DNA of 64,000 nucleotides, from positions 496,001 through 560,000 of the forward strand of contig JAJEKV010000218.1 of NCBI GenBank assembly GCA_021234155.1, in the 5' to 3' direction. How positions within the stretch are numbered: position 1 is the first letter of the stretch; the number at the start of each line of letters is the position of its first letter. The notes under the pieces were generated by a model. That model worked only from the letters and a program-made list of their open reading frames with translations. It was not told where the DNA came from and made no database searches. A program made the translations under genes and the position numbers. The DNA comes from Isoetes taiwanensis (Eukaryota > Streptophyta > Lycopodiopsida > Isoetales > Isoetaceae). Positions 44,147-54,847 of this stretch are shown in pieces.

Positions 44147-47100
44147 TCTTTCGCCTTATAACGCTGCAGTATACAACCAAAAGTTTAGTAAGACTTTGCT
44201 AGCTTATTAGACTATCTTCATAGAGGTGTCAGTTTTACTATTTTCTTCATTGTTTTCATAGCAGGCTGCCCTGCTATACCTAACCACTCTAACTTAACCT
44301 GTAACCATGCATACTCTGTAACTACTCTACCACTTATTATAACACTACATAGGCATGCATACCCCAACCATTCCTCCCTGCATTCATACAGAATAACTTA
44401 ACACCTGTACACATCCCAGAAAACAGATTCTGCCCTGAAGCATCCAAACAAGACCCAGAATGCAATGCAAAACCACTACTTGTTTCCATTAAAAAGACAT
44501 GCTTACAAAGCACACAGCCACAATACCAAAAACCGTTTGCTCAGAAAATGATACCTGACTATCCGCCGAGAAGACCCTGAAGAAATAAGACGCAGCGACA
44601 ATGCATGGTTCATATAGGGGCGTAACCTAACCACGGTAGGGTTAGTTTATGGGTTACTTATCACGGGTATTTGTTTACTGGACTCTGGTCGGTGCGTTCG
44701 ATTTTTGGGCCTCACAAATCACAATATATTCTGCACCAGGTATTTAGAAAACAAAAACAATTGCCCATGCTCATCCTACACCCCAAGCCAACTGAAGTTG
44801 TCAGAGTTTTACTTGGTTGCTTTCCATTCTATCTAAACACACGTCAATCTCAGATGTTGATGTCTCGTTTGTGGCGAGTTGTTTCTCTTGCTATGTTATT
44901 TCTTGGAAGATCACATTCTCTTTTCTCTAATTTGTTGGTATACGAGCTGATTCACATCATTGAAGTAATGCATTAATATGGGTACTAAACTCTTTGCTTT
45001 TGGATGTTGTGGTCTAAAAGGCAAACCCTTCGAACATTGATTTAATACTGATGTAATCAACCCGATTTGCATTTGGATACACTGCCAAGGGGGTGTCACC
45101 TATAAGCCCCTTCAAAACCACGTGCGTGAATGGCAAGAAAATACCATCTTTCTTAAAAATCTTAGTGCATGCAAGAACGGGGTTACCATATCATACGAAT
45201 AGAGACCGTTGGTACATAAGCACATACATAGGCTTTATAGCATTATGGTTTTACCATCAAACATCATCTTCTTATTAAACAACCATTCCAAAAATTAGAG
45301 AGAATAGAATAGAATAGAATAAGAATAGAATGAAAACGATGGTTGTGTTCTATCTGAGTGATTTCTCAAAACAGCACCAGTGCTTGTGTGGACAATAGGC
45401 TAGACCTTGATAATATAACGGGCCAACAACATGTAGCAGGCATGTAAGGGGCCATCAGTGGCTTTTGATAATCCTTATGCACTTGAAAAGCTATAAACAT
45501 ACAAGAAATTTATCGCGGCGGCCAAGGTCGCTGCGAACATTTCTCTTCCCCGGCGGCCTGAGTCAAGGGAATACTCTTGGGGCAAATATTTTTCTCTAAT
45601 GATCCATCTGGTGATAGTGGATGTATGTCAGTCTAGGAATAAGCAGGATTGGGACCTATGCTAGTGCCTATGTCTATAGAGTACATATTCATTTCTCATA
45701 ACCACCATGGGATTGCCACTATTGACCTCGTTTTTCCTCTAAGACCTCAAACCCTCAACTTTTTCCACTGACACTCCACCCAATGTTAGCTAGTGGGCTT
45801 CAAGTCTAGGTGTCTCGGAGATTACCTTACTTGTTCTAATTTTTATTAAATATAAAGAAATTTATCGCGACGGCCAAGGCCGCCGCGAACATTTTCTTTG
45901 GTTCCAAGCTTGAGGGGTTACCCCCACTATTAACGTAACATTTCATAATTCTTTGGTTCCAAGCATGTGGGCATCATAATTCTTTGGTTTCAAGCATGTG
46001 GGGTTACCCAACTATTGACATAATAACACTTCATAATGCAATGCATGCTTAATGATAGATTTGTGATCAAGTTAATTTTTAGCCGTAATACTCAAAATTT
46101 AAGTGCTACATGCAGTGCATTAGGTTGAAGTTGTCAACTAAGCATGACGACTCAGACCATTGAAAATGGATTAAAGATTGTGGTACATGATGTTCCACTA
46201 ATTTGAATCTCATTGAGAGAGTGCATGAAGTTATTTCTCTTTATGCTAATATTTAGCACAAACTATGTTCTTAAGACTACACATGTCAAGATGTAACAAT
46301 GGTGAGGCTTAGAGACTTTTCTTTGAATATTAATAATAGTGAGGCTTAGAGACTTTTCTTTGAATATTCTACCGTGCATATTATTCTACATATAGTATTT
46401 GAACATTTTCCCTCGTCTTGTATCAAAATAAAATGTTGAAAGACATGTTTTCTTAACTTTCTAACTCTCCCTCACAAGTCAATTATATTTGCCTTGGAAT
46501 TGGATGTATCATGGGCCCTTGCAGTCCCTCCATTGGTAGCACAAAATACATTTACCATTCGATAACAGAGGTAACTCAAAGTATTACTGTCGCAATAAAT
46601 TTCTTGTACAAATAAAATAGGTAAAGGCATAAAGCTTATCAGGTAAAGCAACATCCCTTGGTTGCATATTTCAATCATTTTCTAACATGTCAACTTGCAT
46701 AAATTAACTGATTTCTTCACATGTAAAAACCAACATGCCTTGATTTTGGGATTTGCTTGACATGATATGCTTGTTCATGCATATTATAATTACCAACTAT
46801 GCAATGCCCAATAACATGTGACTGCCAATGTTAAGATTCCTGCCAAAAAATGATAATAGATAAAATAAATCCAAGCCAAATGTTCCTCGAAGGAGTAATC
46901 ACAGCCTGCCATTCCTGCTAAAAAGTAGCACGGTTGGTAATCTATGGAAATAATCCAAGCCGAATCTTCCTCAAAGAAATAATGCAATTCAGCAACTTTA
47001 GCATGGATTAGTGGAACCATGGTTAGACCATTAACATAGCATATGCTATATGCATATTGCATAGTGACTGTATTTATACATGTACGATGGTTTAGAGCTT

Positions 47101-47720
47101 TTTTCTTGCAACTATAGATGTCTGCTTAATGGAATAGCTAATGCCATTAATGGATTAGCCAGGGCTACTAGGTGTTTGCTCTAAAAGAACTCTCATTCCA
47201 AGAGATTACTAGTGAAAGATGTAGATATGTCTATCTTTACTTTTGACTCTTAATTTACCCAAAAAATATTGCTTTCTTTTATGCTTGCACACGTAATAGG
47301 AAACCAGAGTACTTCCCATGTGAAGCCTTGCTTGCTACAAAATCAGCAATCGTAACCATATGAGAAAAAGAGGAAAGGACAGTTTGATATGGACAAAAAG
47401 TCTAGTAGACTTGACTTAATCACGAGTCTACAGGATATGGATGACGTAACAAATTCAAAAAAAAAACCTTCTACCGACCTTTGTATAACGTTGTATAACT
47501 TCCAAGCTCTGAAAAGCCAATACCTGATAAACACAATTTTCATTCACTTGGAGTGCATAAAACAACATGTAATGCATGGGCCACAGTAACCTCCAATTCC
47601 AAACAATATTTTTGTCACGTTGCAATGCCCATGTACACAAGATGTTGGCCCTCAAATTCGTCAACTTAGAATTGAGAATCCCAACATCCATATATATCAT
47701 ACTTAAGATGGAAAACTCAA
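44147..47720. other. Gene-poor stretch
   Basis: The first 200 bp should hold the promoter of the lipid transfer protein gene; no convincing TATA box was picked out. A short AGAAT-type microsatellite lies at 45300-45332. A 25-bp phrase around AAATTTATCGCGGCGGCCAAGG recurs at 45507 and 45859 (GACGGCCAAGG). A direct repeat, GTGAGGCTTAGAGACTTTTC, lies near 46302 and 46333. No coding region is recognised. Confidence 0.4.
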
Positions 47721-47734
47721 AGGGAATACAGTAA

Positions 47735-48250
47735 TATGATACAGTTGCTTGGTTTTTCTTCAAGCCTTTCTTCATGTCTTTCAAAAAGCCAACAACCTGT
47801 TGCATTGTTGGTCGTTTCGAAGGGCACTCAGCAGTACATAAATATGCAATTTGCAACATTTCGAGCATTTCCTCAGTAGACTCTTCGCTTAAAAGCCTTG
47901 GATCTAATGCCTTGTGACTGCATTTATCACGAATTAAAGTCTTTACCCAGTTAATCAGCTTATCAGCATAATTTCCTTTCTCAGTGGCAAGCTCAAATAG
48001 CACAATTCCAAAGCTGTAAACATCGCCCTTCGCTGACAGATCCTTGCTCTCTATGTCTCCCGATTTGTACTCCCCTTCCTTCATGGCTAATAGTCATGCA
48101 ATACCAGTGGCTGCCAAATGTGGTTCATATTCCGTATCTAGCAATATGTTGCTTGACTTCACACTAGAATGCACAATTGGAGGAGAAAAGCCATGATGCA
48201 AGAAAGATAAAGCCCTTGCAGTACCAAGAGCTATTTTATGTCTAGCAGGC
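47735..48250 (-). pseudogene. LRR receptor-like kinase fragment (kinase C-lobe)
   Basis: The minus strand reads [54 protein letters not shown], a stop, then SAKGDVYSFGIVLFELATEK, LLSEESTEEMLEMLQIAYLC and CPSKRPTMQQVVGFL. This is the C-lobe of a plant LRR-RLK of the BIR/PSKR-like kind. The catalytic loop HGDVK reads HSSVK (catalytic Asp lost), and the DFG motif reads ATG. With the in-frame stop it is a dead fragment. The N-lobe and ectodomain are absent. The upstream end abuts LINE-tail sequence. Confidence 0.8.
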
Positions 48251-48284
48251 CAGCTAAGGTGATCTTTTGAGCGCCTAGATAGGG

Positions 48285-48475
48285 CCTCTCAATGCCTACT
48301 ACAAGGGTTTTTCCTCCCACATGGGGGGGGGTTTTCATCCCAGTGGTAGAGACACATTGTACAGGCTTTCTGTGGTTTTCTTTTGTGTTTGGAAACTTTC
48401 CGCTATATTGTATCACCGTCTCATAGGCCAGTTGGCCTCCGTGGACGTTAAAATATACTTCCTTCCTTCCTTCCT
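48285..48475 (+). mobile_element. LINE-family 3' tail (5'-truncated insertion)
   Basis: The phrase CATAGGCCAGTTGGCCTCCG TGGACGTTAAAA at about 48423-48453 matches the 3' end of the LINE at 15340-15372 (TAGGCCGATTGGTCTCCGTG GACGATAAAA). It ends in a TTCC microsatellite. It is a short tail-only copy of the same or a related family, or a SINE borrowing that tail. It joins the kinase fragment. Confidence 0.6.
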
Positions 48476-49300
48476 TTAAAAAGTCAACCTTAGGTTGTTC
48501 CCATGTATCCATGGTCCAATCTTTTGTGTTCTGTATTCCTTCAGGAAGCTTATGAAATTTGCTATAAAAATTTCATAAGCTTCATAAATTTTATAAAAAT
48601 TTGCTATTATTTTGTGTTCTTGGGTTCTATAAAAATTTGTTGTTTGTAAGTAAAATTATAGATGTTGGCCTTCAAATTGCTATTTTCCCATGATTCTCGC
48701 TATGTTTTGAATCTCACCAGAAAATTTTGCTTGGTGGAGAAATTTGTGTCGTTCAAAAATTCAAAGTTGTGCACGATGCAAAAAACCTCCTCCTCCTCCA
48801 AAGCAAGATCACCCATGATTCCTTTTTTTAGACCCGAGTCACATGTTGATAGGAGATTGCAACTGATGCGCACAAATTTGGATGTGCTAATGATCTTGGA
48901 TGATTTCAATAAAATGTTCATCTCTCTTATTCGCACTCGTCGCGCCCAACACCCCATGCAGCCGTCAGATTTGCCCATCCTATCGCATCTCCGGCACACG
49001 ACTAGTGCGAATATGTTTAGAAATGATTTGCACTGTATTTGTAATCAAATACTCTATAATTTGCAATGGTTACCAATCCCGTCGATACAAGGATTTGAAC
49101 CTCCATAAAAGAGAAACAAATTTTTTTTGAGAAGTCCTTTAGCCAACACTCTGTAATACCTCTACTTGCTTAAGAAGAAGTACATTTTCCTATCTTTTTT
49201 TGAGATCCTGCTCCTTAGACATCTGTGGCAGAGGACATGGTCTGCCTATTCATTTCCCCCCTAGACACCCCCCAATCATTTTTATCCTTATAAAATCCAA
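48476..49300. other. Unassigned stretch
   Basis: Open frames on both strands at 48662-49108 lack recognisable motifs. A 17-bp inverted repeat (GAAGCTTATGAAATTTG ... ATTTCATAAGCTTC) lies at about 48543-48583. Confidence 0.3.
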
Positions 49301-49309
49301 AGGTGAGAC

Positions 49310-50320
49310 ATGCAGCAAGCTAACTGACTTTTCAATGGAGATGAGAAGGCAATTTAATAAGAAGATCGCAATATCCAAAGTGATAGTGGAGGAGAATTCT
49401 GTTCAAATGCCTTTGAAGCCTTTCGTCATCAGGAAAGAATTTCTATTGCAAGTGTATACATCATGCATGAGTAAATCTCTGATTATTGTCTATTGTATTG
49501 ATGACTTTTTTATCATAGCAGACCTCCAAACTCAAAAATCTCAAGGATCAACTCCGATCAGAACTCTAAGATGAAAGATCCTGATCAGGTCCATAACATT
49601 CTTGGCCTAGAGATTCACTATAATCAAGCCCTTGTTTCAATCCAAGTATCTGCATGATCCTTTAACTCATACCAACATGTTTGTATATAACTCTGCAACT
49701 AAGTTGTGCCCAATCTGCTTCCTTATCATGACAAATTTTTATGTTGTTTCATCTACCAGACCTACTGTAACTTTAGCTTTCTGCAAATTGAGCCAATTGT
49801 AACAATCTCAAGAATGCCACAATTCATTGAGATGTTTGAGGATTGCAAGAACAAATCCTCATGGATTGCAGTATTCGGTTAGTGGGGATCAAAGACTAGT
49901 GATTTAGTTAAGTTGGGCAAGGGATCATCATTTGAATACATTTTGTATTGGGCAAGCAGTGTAGTAGTTGGATAAAAAATAGAGATGCCTGGCTCAATCC
50001 ATACACAAAAGATGAGTATATAGTGCACGCAATGGGGCGGCATGGTTACATCAATTTGTCGTATAAGAAGCATCGATTTGAACAGTAAGGATATTTAGAG
50101 AAATCAATGGGCTATAATAGTACCTCACAATCCAATTATGTATAAAAGAAGAAACACTATATACATCAAGGATCACATAATCATGGATTTTGAGGAGAGA
50201 GGACTTGTGAAATTTTACTATTATCCAACAGAGGATATTCAGAGCTGAAGTTCTCAAAAAAATTTGAAAGCTACCAACTTTGACAAGAGGCAAATCATCT
50301 AATTTGTGTTCGAGTAGGGG
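49310..50320 (+). mobile_element. Ty1/Copia LTR-retroelement pol fossil
   Basis: Plus-strand frames contain remnants of the Copia reverse transcriptase (a YxDD-type block near 49490-49515) and RNase H region in family order. No LTRs, gag or integrase were recognised. It is a very old fragment with many interruptions. Confidence 0.6.
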
Positions 50321-50661
50321 TGTTGAAAATCATACAAATATAGATCTACTATTGCTTGTTCGATCTTAAACTTCTATTCTCGCATTTTTCTGTCAGTAGT
50401 GGCTATTTATGACGATAACAACATGTTTTCTATTGTAAGTAAAGAGATTACAAAATAGGAAGTCTTACATGCAAAAGCCACCTAAGCTATCTTGAGCCTT
50501 CTACACTGTTTTTGCTTCAATATATTTTTTGACCTTCCACTTCTATTTGTTTCCTATTTGATACTTTTTGTTATATCTACTACTCATGCAAGCAGAATGG
50601 CAGCATCATCACAGCTAACAACAATAATTAAGTAATTTGTGCTATCTAGCAATATCATCTA

Positions 50662-51123
50662 GTTTATGCTGGAAGACCGTATATATCATCCGGGATGTGG
50701 TTAACCCGGACACCCGTTATCAGCCATTGTGGTTAATCAGGACCTGCGCAGTTTGAAGCCCAAAAACCAACTATTTTTGCCCTTTTTTTGATCGATTCTG
50801 CTCTATTTCGTCTTAAATCTCTTCCTCTCTTCATCAATCTAACATAAAAGAGGCATACAAAGCGATTGGCATGCTTTTTAAAGCGGATCAAACCGCCCAC
50901 GGAGCAGCAAGAGCGATCTGATCAAAATTTCTGCCCCCGCCGCACAGTTCTACGCTTGGTTTTTTGTCCGGATTAACCACTTTTTGTCCGGATTAACCAT
51001 TTGGCTGATATCGGATGTCTGGATTAACCACCCTGGCTGATACCGGATGTCCGGATTAACCACTCTGTTTTGTCCGGATTAACCATATCCCGGATGATAT
51101 ATACGGAGTTCCGTTTATGCTGG
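50662..51123. mobile_element. Mutator-like MITE with 11-bp target duplication
   Basis: An 11-bp direct repeat, GTTTATGCTGG, stands at 50662-50672 and 51113-51123. Just inside, inverted repeats start CCGTATATATCATCCGGGAT (50678 inward) and the complement of TATCCCGGATGATATATACG (51087-51106); each arm is about 35 bp. The 440-bp interior is non-coding and repeats GTCCGGATTAACCA several times. TIRs plus a long duplication fit a non-autonomous Mutator-like element. Confidence 0.8.
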
Positions 51124-51183
51124 TCAACATTACGAACCTTGCCAAGCACTATTCACATTCTCGCTTACCAACGTATGCTAATG

Positions 51184-52312
51184 TCATGAATATTCCTGTC
51201 TCAAAATCTCCAGAAGAAAATCATTCCAGACATCAATAGGTCCAGGCATGCACCAATGTAAACAATCTTGTGGAGGCGGCCTCCCATTAGGGTCGCGCTT
51301 TGTCTTTTTATCAGGGTCCTGGTTTCTAAAAGGACCAGGATGACCATCTGCACGGTATTGAAATACTGAAGTCACATCCATAAGCCTCAATTTGGATAAG
51401 TTTGTAATCTGTTTTGAAGCTTGATTGTAGGCTTCAATTTGTCTTACATGCAATAACTCTGTGAAGTTATTATGGACAAGTTCAGTCTCAGAATCAGGCT
51501 TAGTTTTGCCTGTGCATGAACCTCCTGTATCCCATTTACCACCCCCATAGTGGTCTGGAGAATATGTTCTGAATATGGTTAAGCCTTTATAACTTGGAAG
51601 AGAGACAAGGGCCTCTAATGCTGTGCGCGTTGCAGCAGAAAATGCATCTACATTGTTGTATTTCATAGGATAGTTATTATGCCACCATAGTTGTCCACCA
51701 ACTACCTCATTTCCAACAACAAATGCTGCTCTTTTTGTAAACCAATGTCCTAAAGAGATCACCAATACATCAAATGTAGGTAAGAACTTTGAGAATTTCT
51801 CATCAACTTGGTCCAAGTAAAGATGTGCCAAACCGTCTGCTGAGGAATTAACATGCACAAGAAATGCAGACCAAATCCTTATTATTGTAACTGAATGAGA
51901 AGGAAAGTACCAATGTTGCATCTTCTTGCTTCCTTTGTTTATAGGAGTCTCTACCTGCCAAACAATATGTAGCAATAAAATAGTTGCAATATATCTGTTT
52001 ACAATCTTAAAACTATTGAATGAACTCTAATCACCTGCATCAGAGTGCACATCAATGATTCCATATGATTTCTACAAACTGAATCTCCAACAAAGGCTAT
52101 TACTTTGCCAGACATTAGCTTAAAAAATACATTTGCATCAAAGCATAATAGGATACAAGCATTTGGCGCCCACCTCCAGTTCTCATACTCCTTATCTGGC
52201 CTTCCATTTCCTTGGCAATTTTGGCCTTGTGTTAAGATTGGACAAGAATCATTTCTGTACAATGGTCCTAAAGGGTCTTGAACCCATTTTCCATTATAAA
52301 GATCACATGTAT
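51184..52312 (-). CDS. TBL/PMR5-type wall polysaccharide O-acetyltransferase (first exon absent)
   Basis: Trichome-birefringence-like proteins are Golgi membrane enzymes that O-acetylate xylan, mannan or pectin. The upstream exon at 52312-52035 carries the PMR5N domain (CDLYNGKWVQDPLGPLYRND, CQGNGRPDKEYENWRW) and the GDS motif FVGDSVCRNHMESLMC. The next exon, 51954-51184, holds the esterase-like domain and ends with the DxxH motif in DCLHWCMPGPIDVWNDFL. The intron 52034-51955 has GT-AG ends in phase 0 (LMQ/VETPINKG). No breaks are visible over about 350 residues. The exon with the start Met and membrane anchor is not visible upstream of the acceptor at 52313. It may lie beyond a long intron, or the gene may be truncated. 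Confidence 0.85.
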
Positions 52313-52970
52313 CTGCAAAAAAAAGATATTAAATTTGAATGCCAAATAACGCAGTCCTGTCAGAGCAGAAATTTGCGTTTTCATAGCATGATCTATAAAA
52401 TCAAGAATACGGTTATCATCCATTTATTTACAAAATTTAAGTGATACAACAGAGCATAAAGATGTTATTTTCAAGAATGAGATCCATAGCACAATCATTT
52501 GCCAAGTTAATTGAGTGTGGTATAAGACTGAGTTTATGGCAAGACATGCCGCTTTCTCTTGATCCAATAGTTACACGTGATTTAGGGTAGAGAATGCAAA
52601 CTTGTTGAGGTCTTGCCCGTGCTATACAAATGCCAAGAGTGCTCATTTTGGAGTGCTCATTTGTTGGTGAACTAAGACTAAAGAGGAACTTCTTTGCAAG
52701 AATTACGCACAATGCATCCGTCCTTCCTTAAAAATTATCTCAAAGAGTACAGGAGCTACTGAAAAGATTGACCTTTTTTCATTAGTTGATGAGTTTGGTG
52801 ATTTTGAACTTAACATGTAGTAGGTCTAGAATGTGGAGATTATTTAGCAATAAGTATGTCGTAACAAGTAAACGGCTTAAGTTATGGCAGTTAAAAAACT
52901 TGCGTGATCACCAGATTTTTACATGTATTAGCTTTTCAATTTTCCAAACTGCTTTAGAGTTCCTCACAAA
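52313..52970. other. Spacer or first intron of the TBL gene
   Basis: It starts with the pyrimidine tract of a splice acceptor on the minus strand. No membrane-anchor exon is recognised here. Confidence 0.35.
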
Positions 52971-53006
52971 CTAGTTTTTGAATTGCCCCCTGTTAAGGGG
53001 CAATTC
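52971..53006 (-). mobile_element. Helitron-like 3' terminus of a second family
   Basis: On the minus strand a perfect 10-bp-stem hairpin (GAATTGCCCC/GGGGCAATTC, 53006-52980) is followed by AAAAA and CTAG, then host T. This fits a Helitron end but differs in sequence from the other five. The 5' partner was not found, and the next Helitron begins at 53233. Confidence 0.45.
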
Positions 53007-53232
53007 ATTGGAGGGAGGGTGGCTTTGAGCATCTTGAGGTATATTTTAGGATCTAACGGCTACAATTAATGATATTTTTTCTGGCAGTGAGAAAACTTTT
53101 TGTATTTTTCATATGAGCTTGAAGCTAGGGCTTTTTGGGTTTTGATACCAAAAAATTTTAGGATCCACGGGAAAACTCATTTTGCCAAATTTTCTAATAC
53201 CATTAACAATTTGGGCCGTCCCTAATTTCTAA

Positions 53233-54847
53233 TCTTATATTATAATGTTATGCCGTATTGAATGGATCAAGCCCTAATTTAAATGGCTGAGATCGTCTGA
53301 TTGAAATTGAAGGCCAAGATTTATCGCACGACTTCCCACTACCGTGATTAGTCATGATTTGATCTCTTAAGGGAAAAGAAAAAGGAAAAAGGAGGAAAGG
53401 CATGGGTAAAAGGGAAAAGGGGAAGGGAAAAAGGGCACGGTAAAATGGCGAAGAGGAAAAGGGCAAAAGGGAGGGGAAAAATGACATGGAAAAAATGAAA
53501 AAAAAAGAATAGAAATAGAGAGGGAGAAAGGGGAGGGAAAAAGGGCAATGAAAAAAGGGGAAGAAAGAAAGGGTGGGAAAAGGAGAAAAAAGGTAAGGGA
53601 AAAGGGTGGGAAGGAGGGGATGAACAAAGTGCGTGGGAAAAGGGAAAGGGAAAGGAAAAAAGAAAAACAGAGATGGAAAAGGAAAAAGGGAACCTGGAAA
53701 AAGGGCACGAGGAAAAGGGCAAAAGGGAAGGGGGAAAGGGCATGAGAAAAAAAGGAAGCGGGAAAGGGTGAAGAAAGAAAAAAAAGGGAAGCAAAAAGAG
53801 AGCATCGAAAAAGGGAAGGGAAAAGGTTAGAGAGAAAAAGTGAACAAAGAGGAGAAGGGAAGGGGAAAATGGCATAGAAAAGGGGAAAAGGAAAAAAAAA
53901 AAAAGGGAAAAAAAAAAAGAAAAAAGGCATTGAGAAAAGGGAACGGGTGGGAAAAAAGGTGAATAGGAAAAGGGTGGGAAGAAAGCAACAAAGCGCATGG
54001 GAAAAGAGAAAGGAAAAGGAAAAAAGAAAAAGGGAGATGGAAAAGCGAAAAGGGAACCTAGAAAAAGAGCAGGAGGAAAGGGCAAAAGGGAAGGGGGAAA
54101 GAGCATGCAGAAAAGGGGAAGAGGGAAAGGGTGAAGAAAGAGGAAAAGGGGAGCAAAAATAGGGCATCGAAAAAAGGAAGCGAAAAGGTTAGAGAGAAAA
54201 GGTGAGGAAAGAGGAGAAGGGACAGGGAAAGAGGAAAAGGAAAAGAGAGTGGAAAAAGGAAGATAAAAAGCGGCCGAGAAAAAGGAAAGAGGGAAAGGGT
54301 GGGAAAAAGAGGAAAATTGAAGAGGGAAAGGGTGGGAAAAAGAGGAAAATGGAAGAGGGAAAGGGTGAGAAAAAGGAATAAAAGAAGGGAAATGGAAAAA
54401 AAAAAGGAAAAGGGAAAATGTGAAGGAAAAGGAAAAGGAAAAAGGGAAAGGGAAAGGGAAAGGGAAAGGGAAAGGGAAAAAGGGAAAGGGAAAAAGGGGA
54501 AGGGGAAAGGAAGGGAAAGGAAAGGGGAGGGAGAAGGGGGCTAAAAAAAAGAAAAAGGGAGAAGGATAGATAGATAGATAGAGAACAAGATAACGTGTAG
54601 GAAAATAAGAAAAATGGGAAAAAGGAAAAAGAAAGGTGTGTAGGATAATGAGAAAAAGAGGAAACACGGAATAGAGCAACAAGCAAAGGGAAGGGAAAGG
54701 TATCAAATGCATAAAAACCTTTTATAGCTCAACAACACTGGGCTTGGTTTCTATTACATTGATTTATGAACAGAAGTCTGGGTTGACTAGGTTTCCATCC
54801 ACACAGGTTCCCAACTCATACCCAGCAACGCTGGGCACCATTACTTA
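53233..54847 (+). mobile_element. Non-autonomous Helitron filled with a purine-strand minisatellite
   Basis: The 5' end is TCTTATATTATAATGTTAT at 53233 after host A, as in the other two complete elements. The 3' end has CCCAGCAACGCTGGG (54821-54835) followed by CACCATTACTTA, where relatives have CACCATTACTAG; the last bases have decayed. About 80% of the interior is the GGGAAA-type repeat at 53370-54700. No coding sequence is present. Confidence 0.7.
53370..54700. repeat. 1.3-kb purine tract (AAGGGAAAAGG-type minisatellite)
   Basis: The plus strand is almost pure A and G, made of degenerate units such as GGGAAAAGGGAAAG. A clean GGGAAA hexamer run lies at about 54440-54480, followed by a short GATA run at 54566-54580. 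Half-kilobase blocks recur: the phrase GAAAAAGGGCACGAGGAAAA near 53695 and a close relative near 54058. Long Phe/Pro-rich frames on the minus strand are by-products of composition. Confidence 0.9.

Noticed and set aside
43884-44210. Plus-strand ORF opposite the lipid transfer protein gene
   Set aside because: Shadow of a gene with a signal peptide and an eight-cysteine pattern on the other strand.
48662-49108. 148-codon plus frame and 99-codon minus frame over the same DNA
   Set aside because: Neither has a motif, splice context or plausible start region; strand could not be decided.
53248-54712. Minus-strand open frames of up to 454 codons rich in Phe, Pro, Ser and Leu
   Set aside because: They are the translation of the purine/pyrimidine minisatellite, which lacks stop codons because of its composition. 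No domain or codon signal is present.
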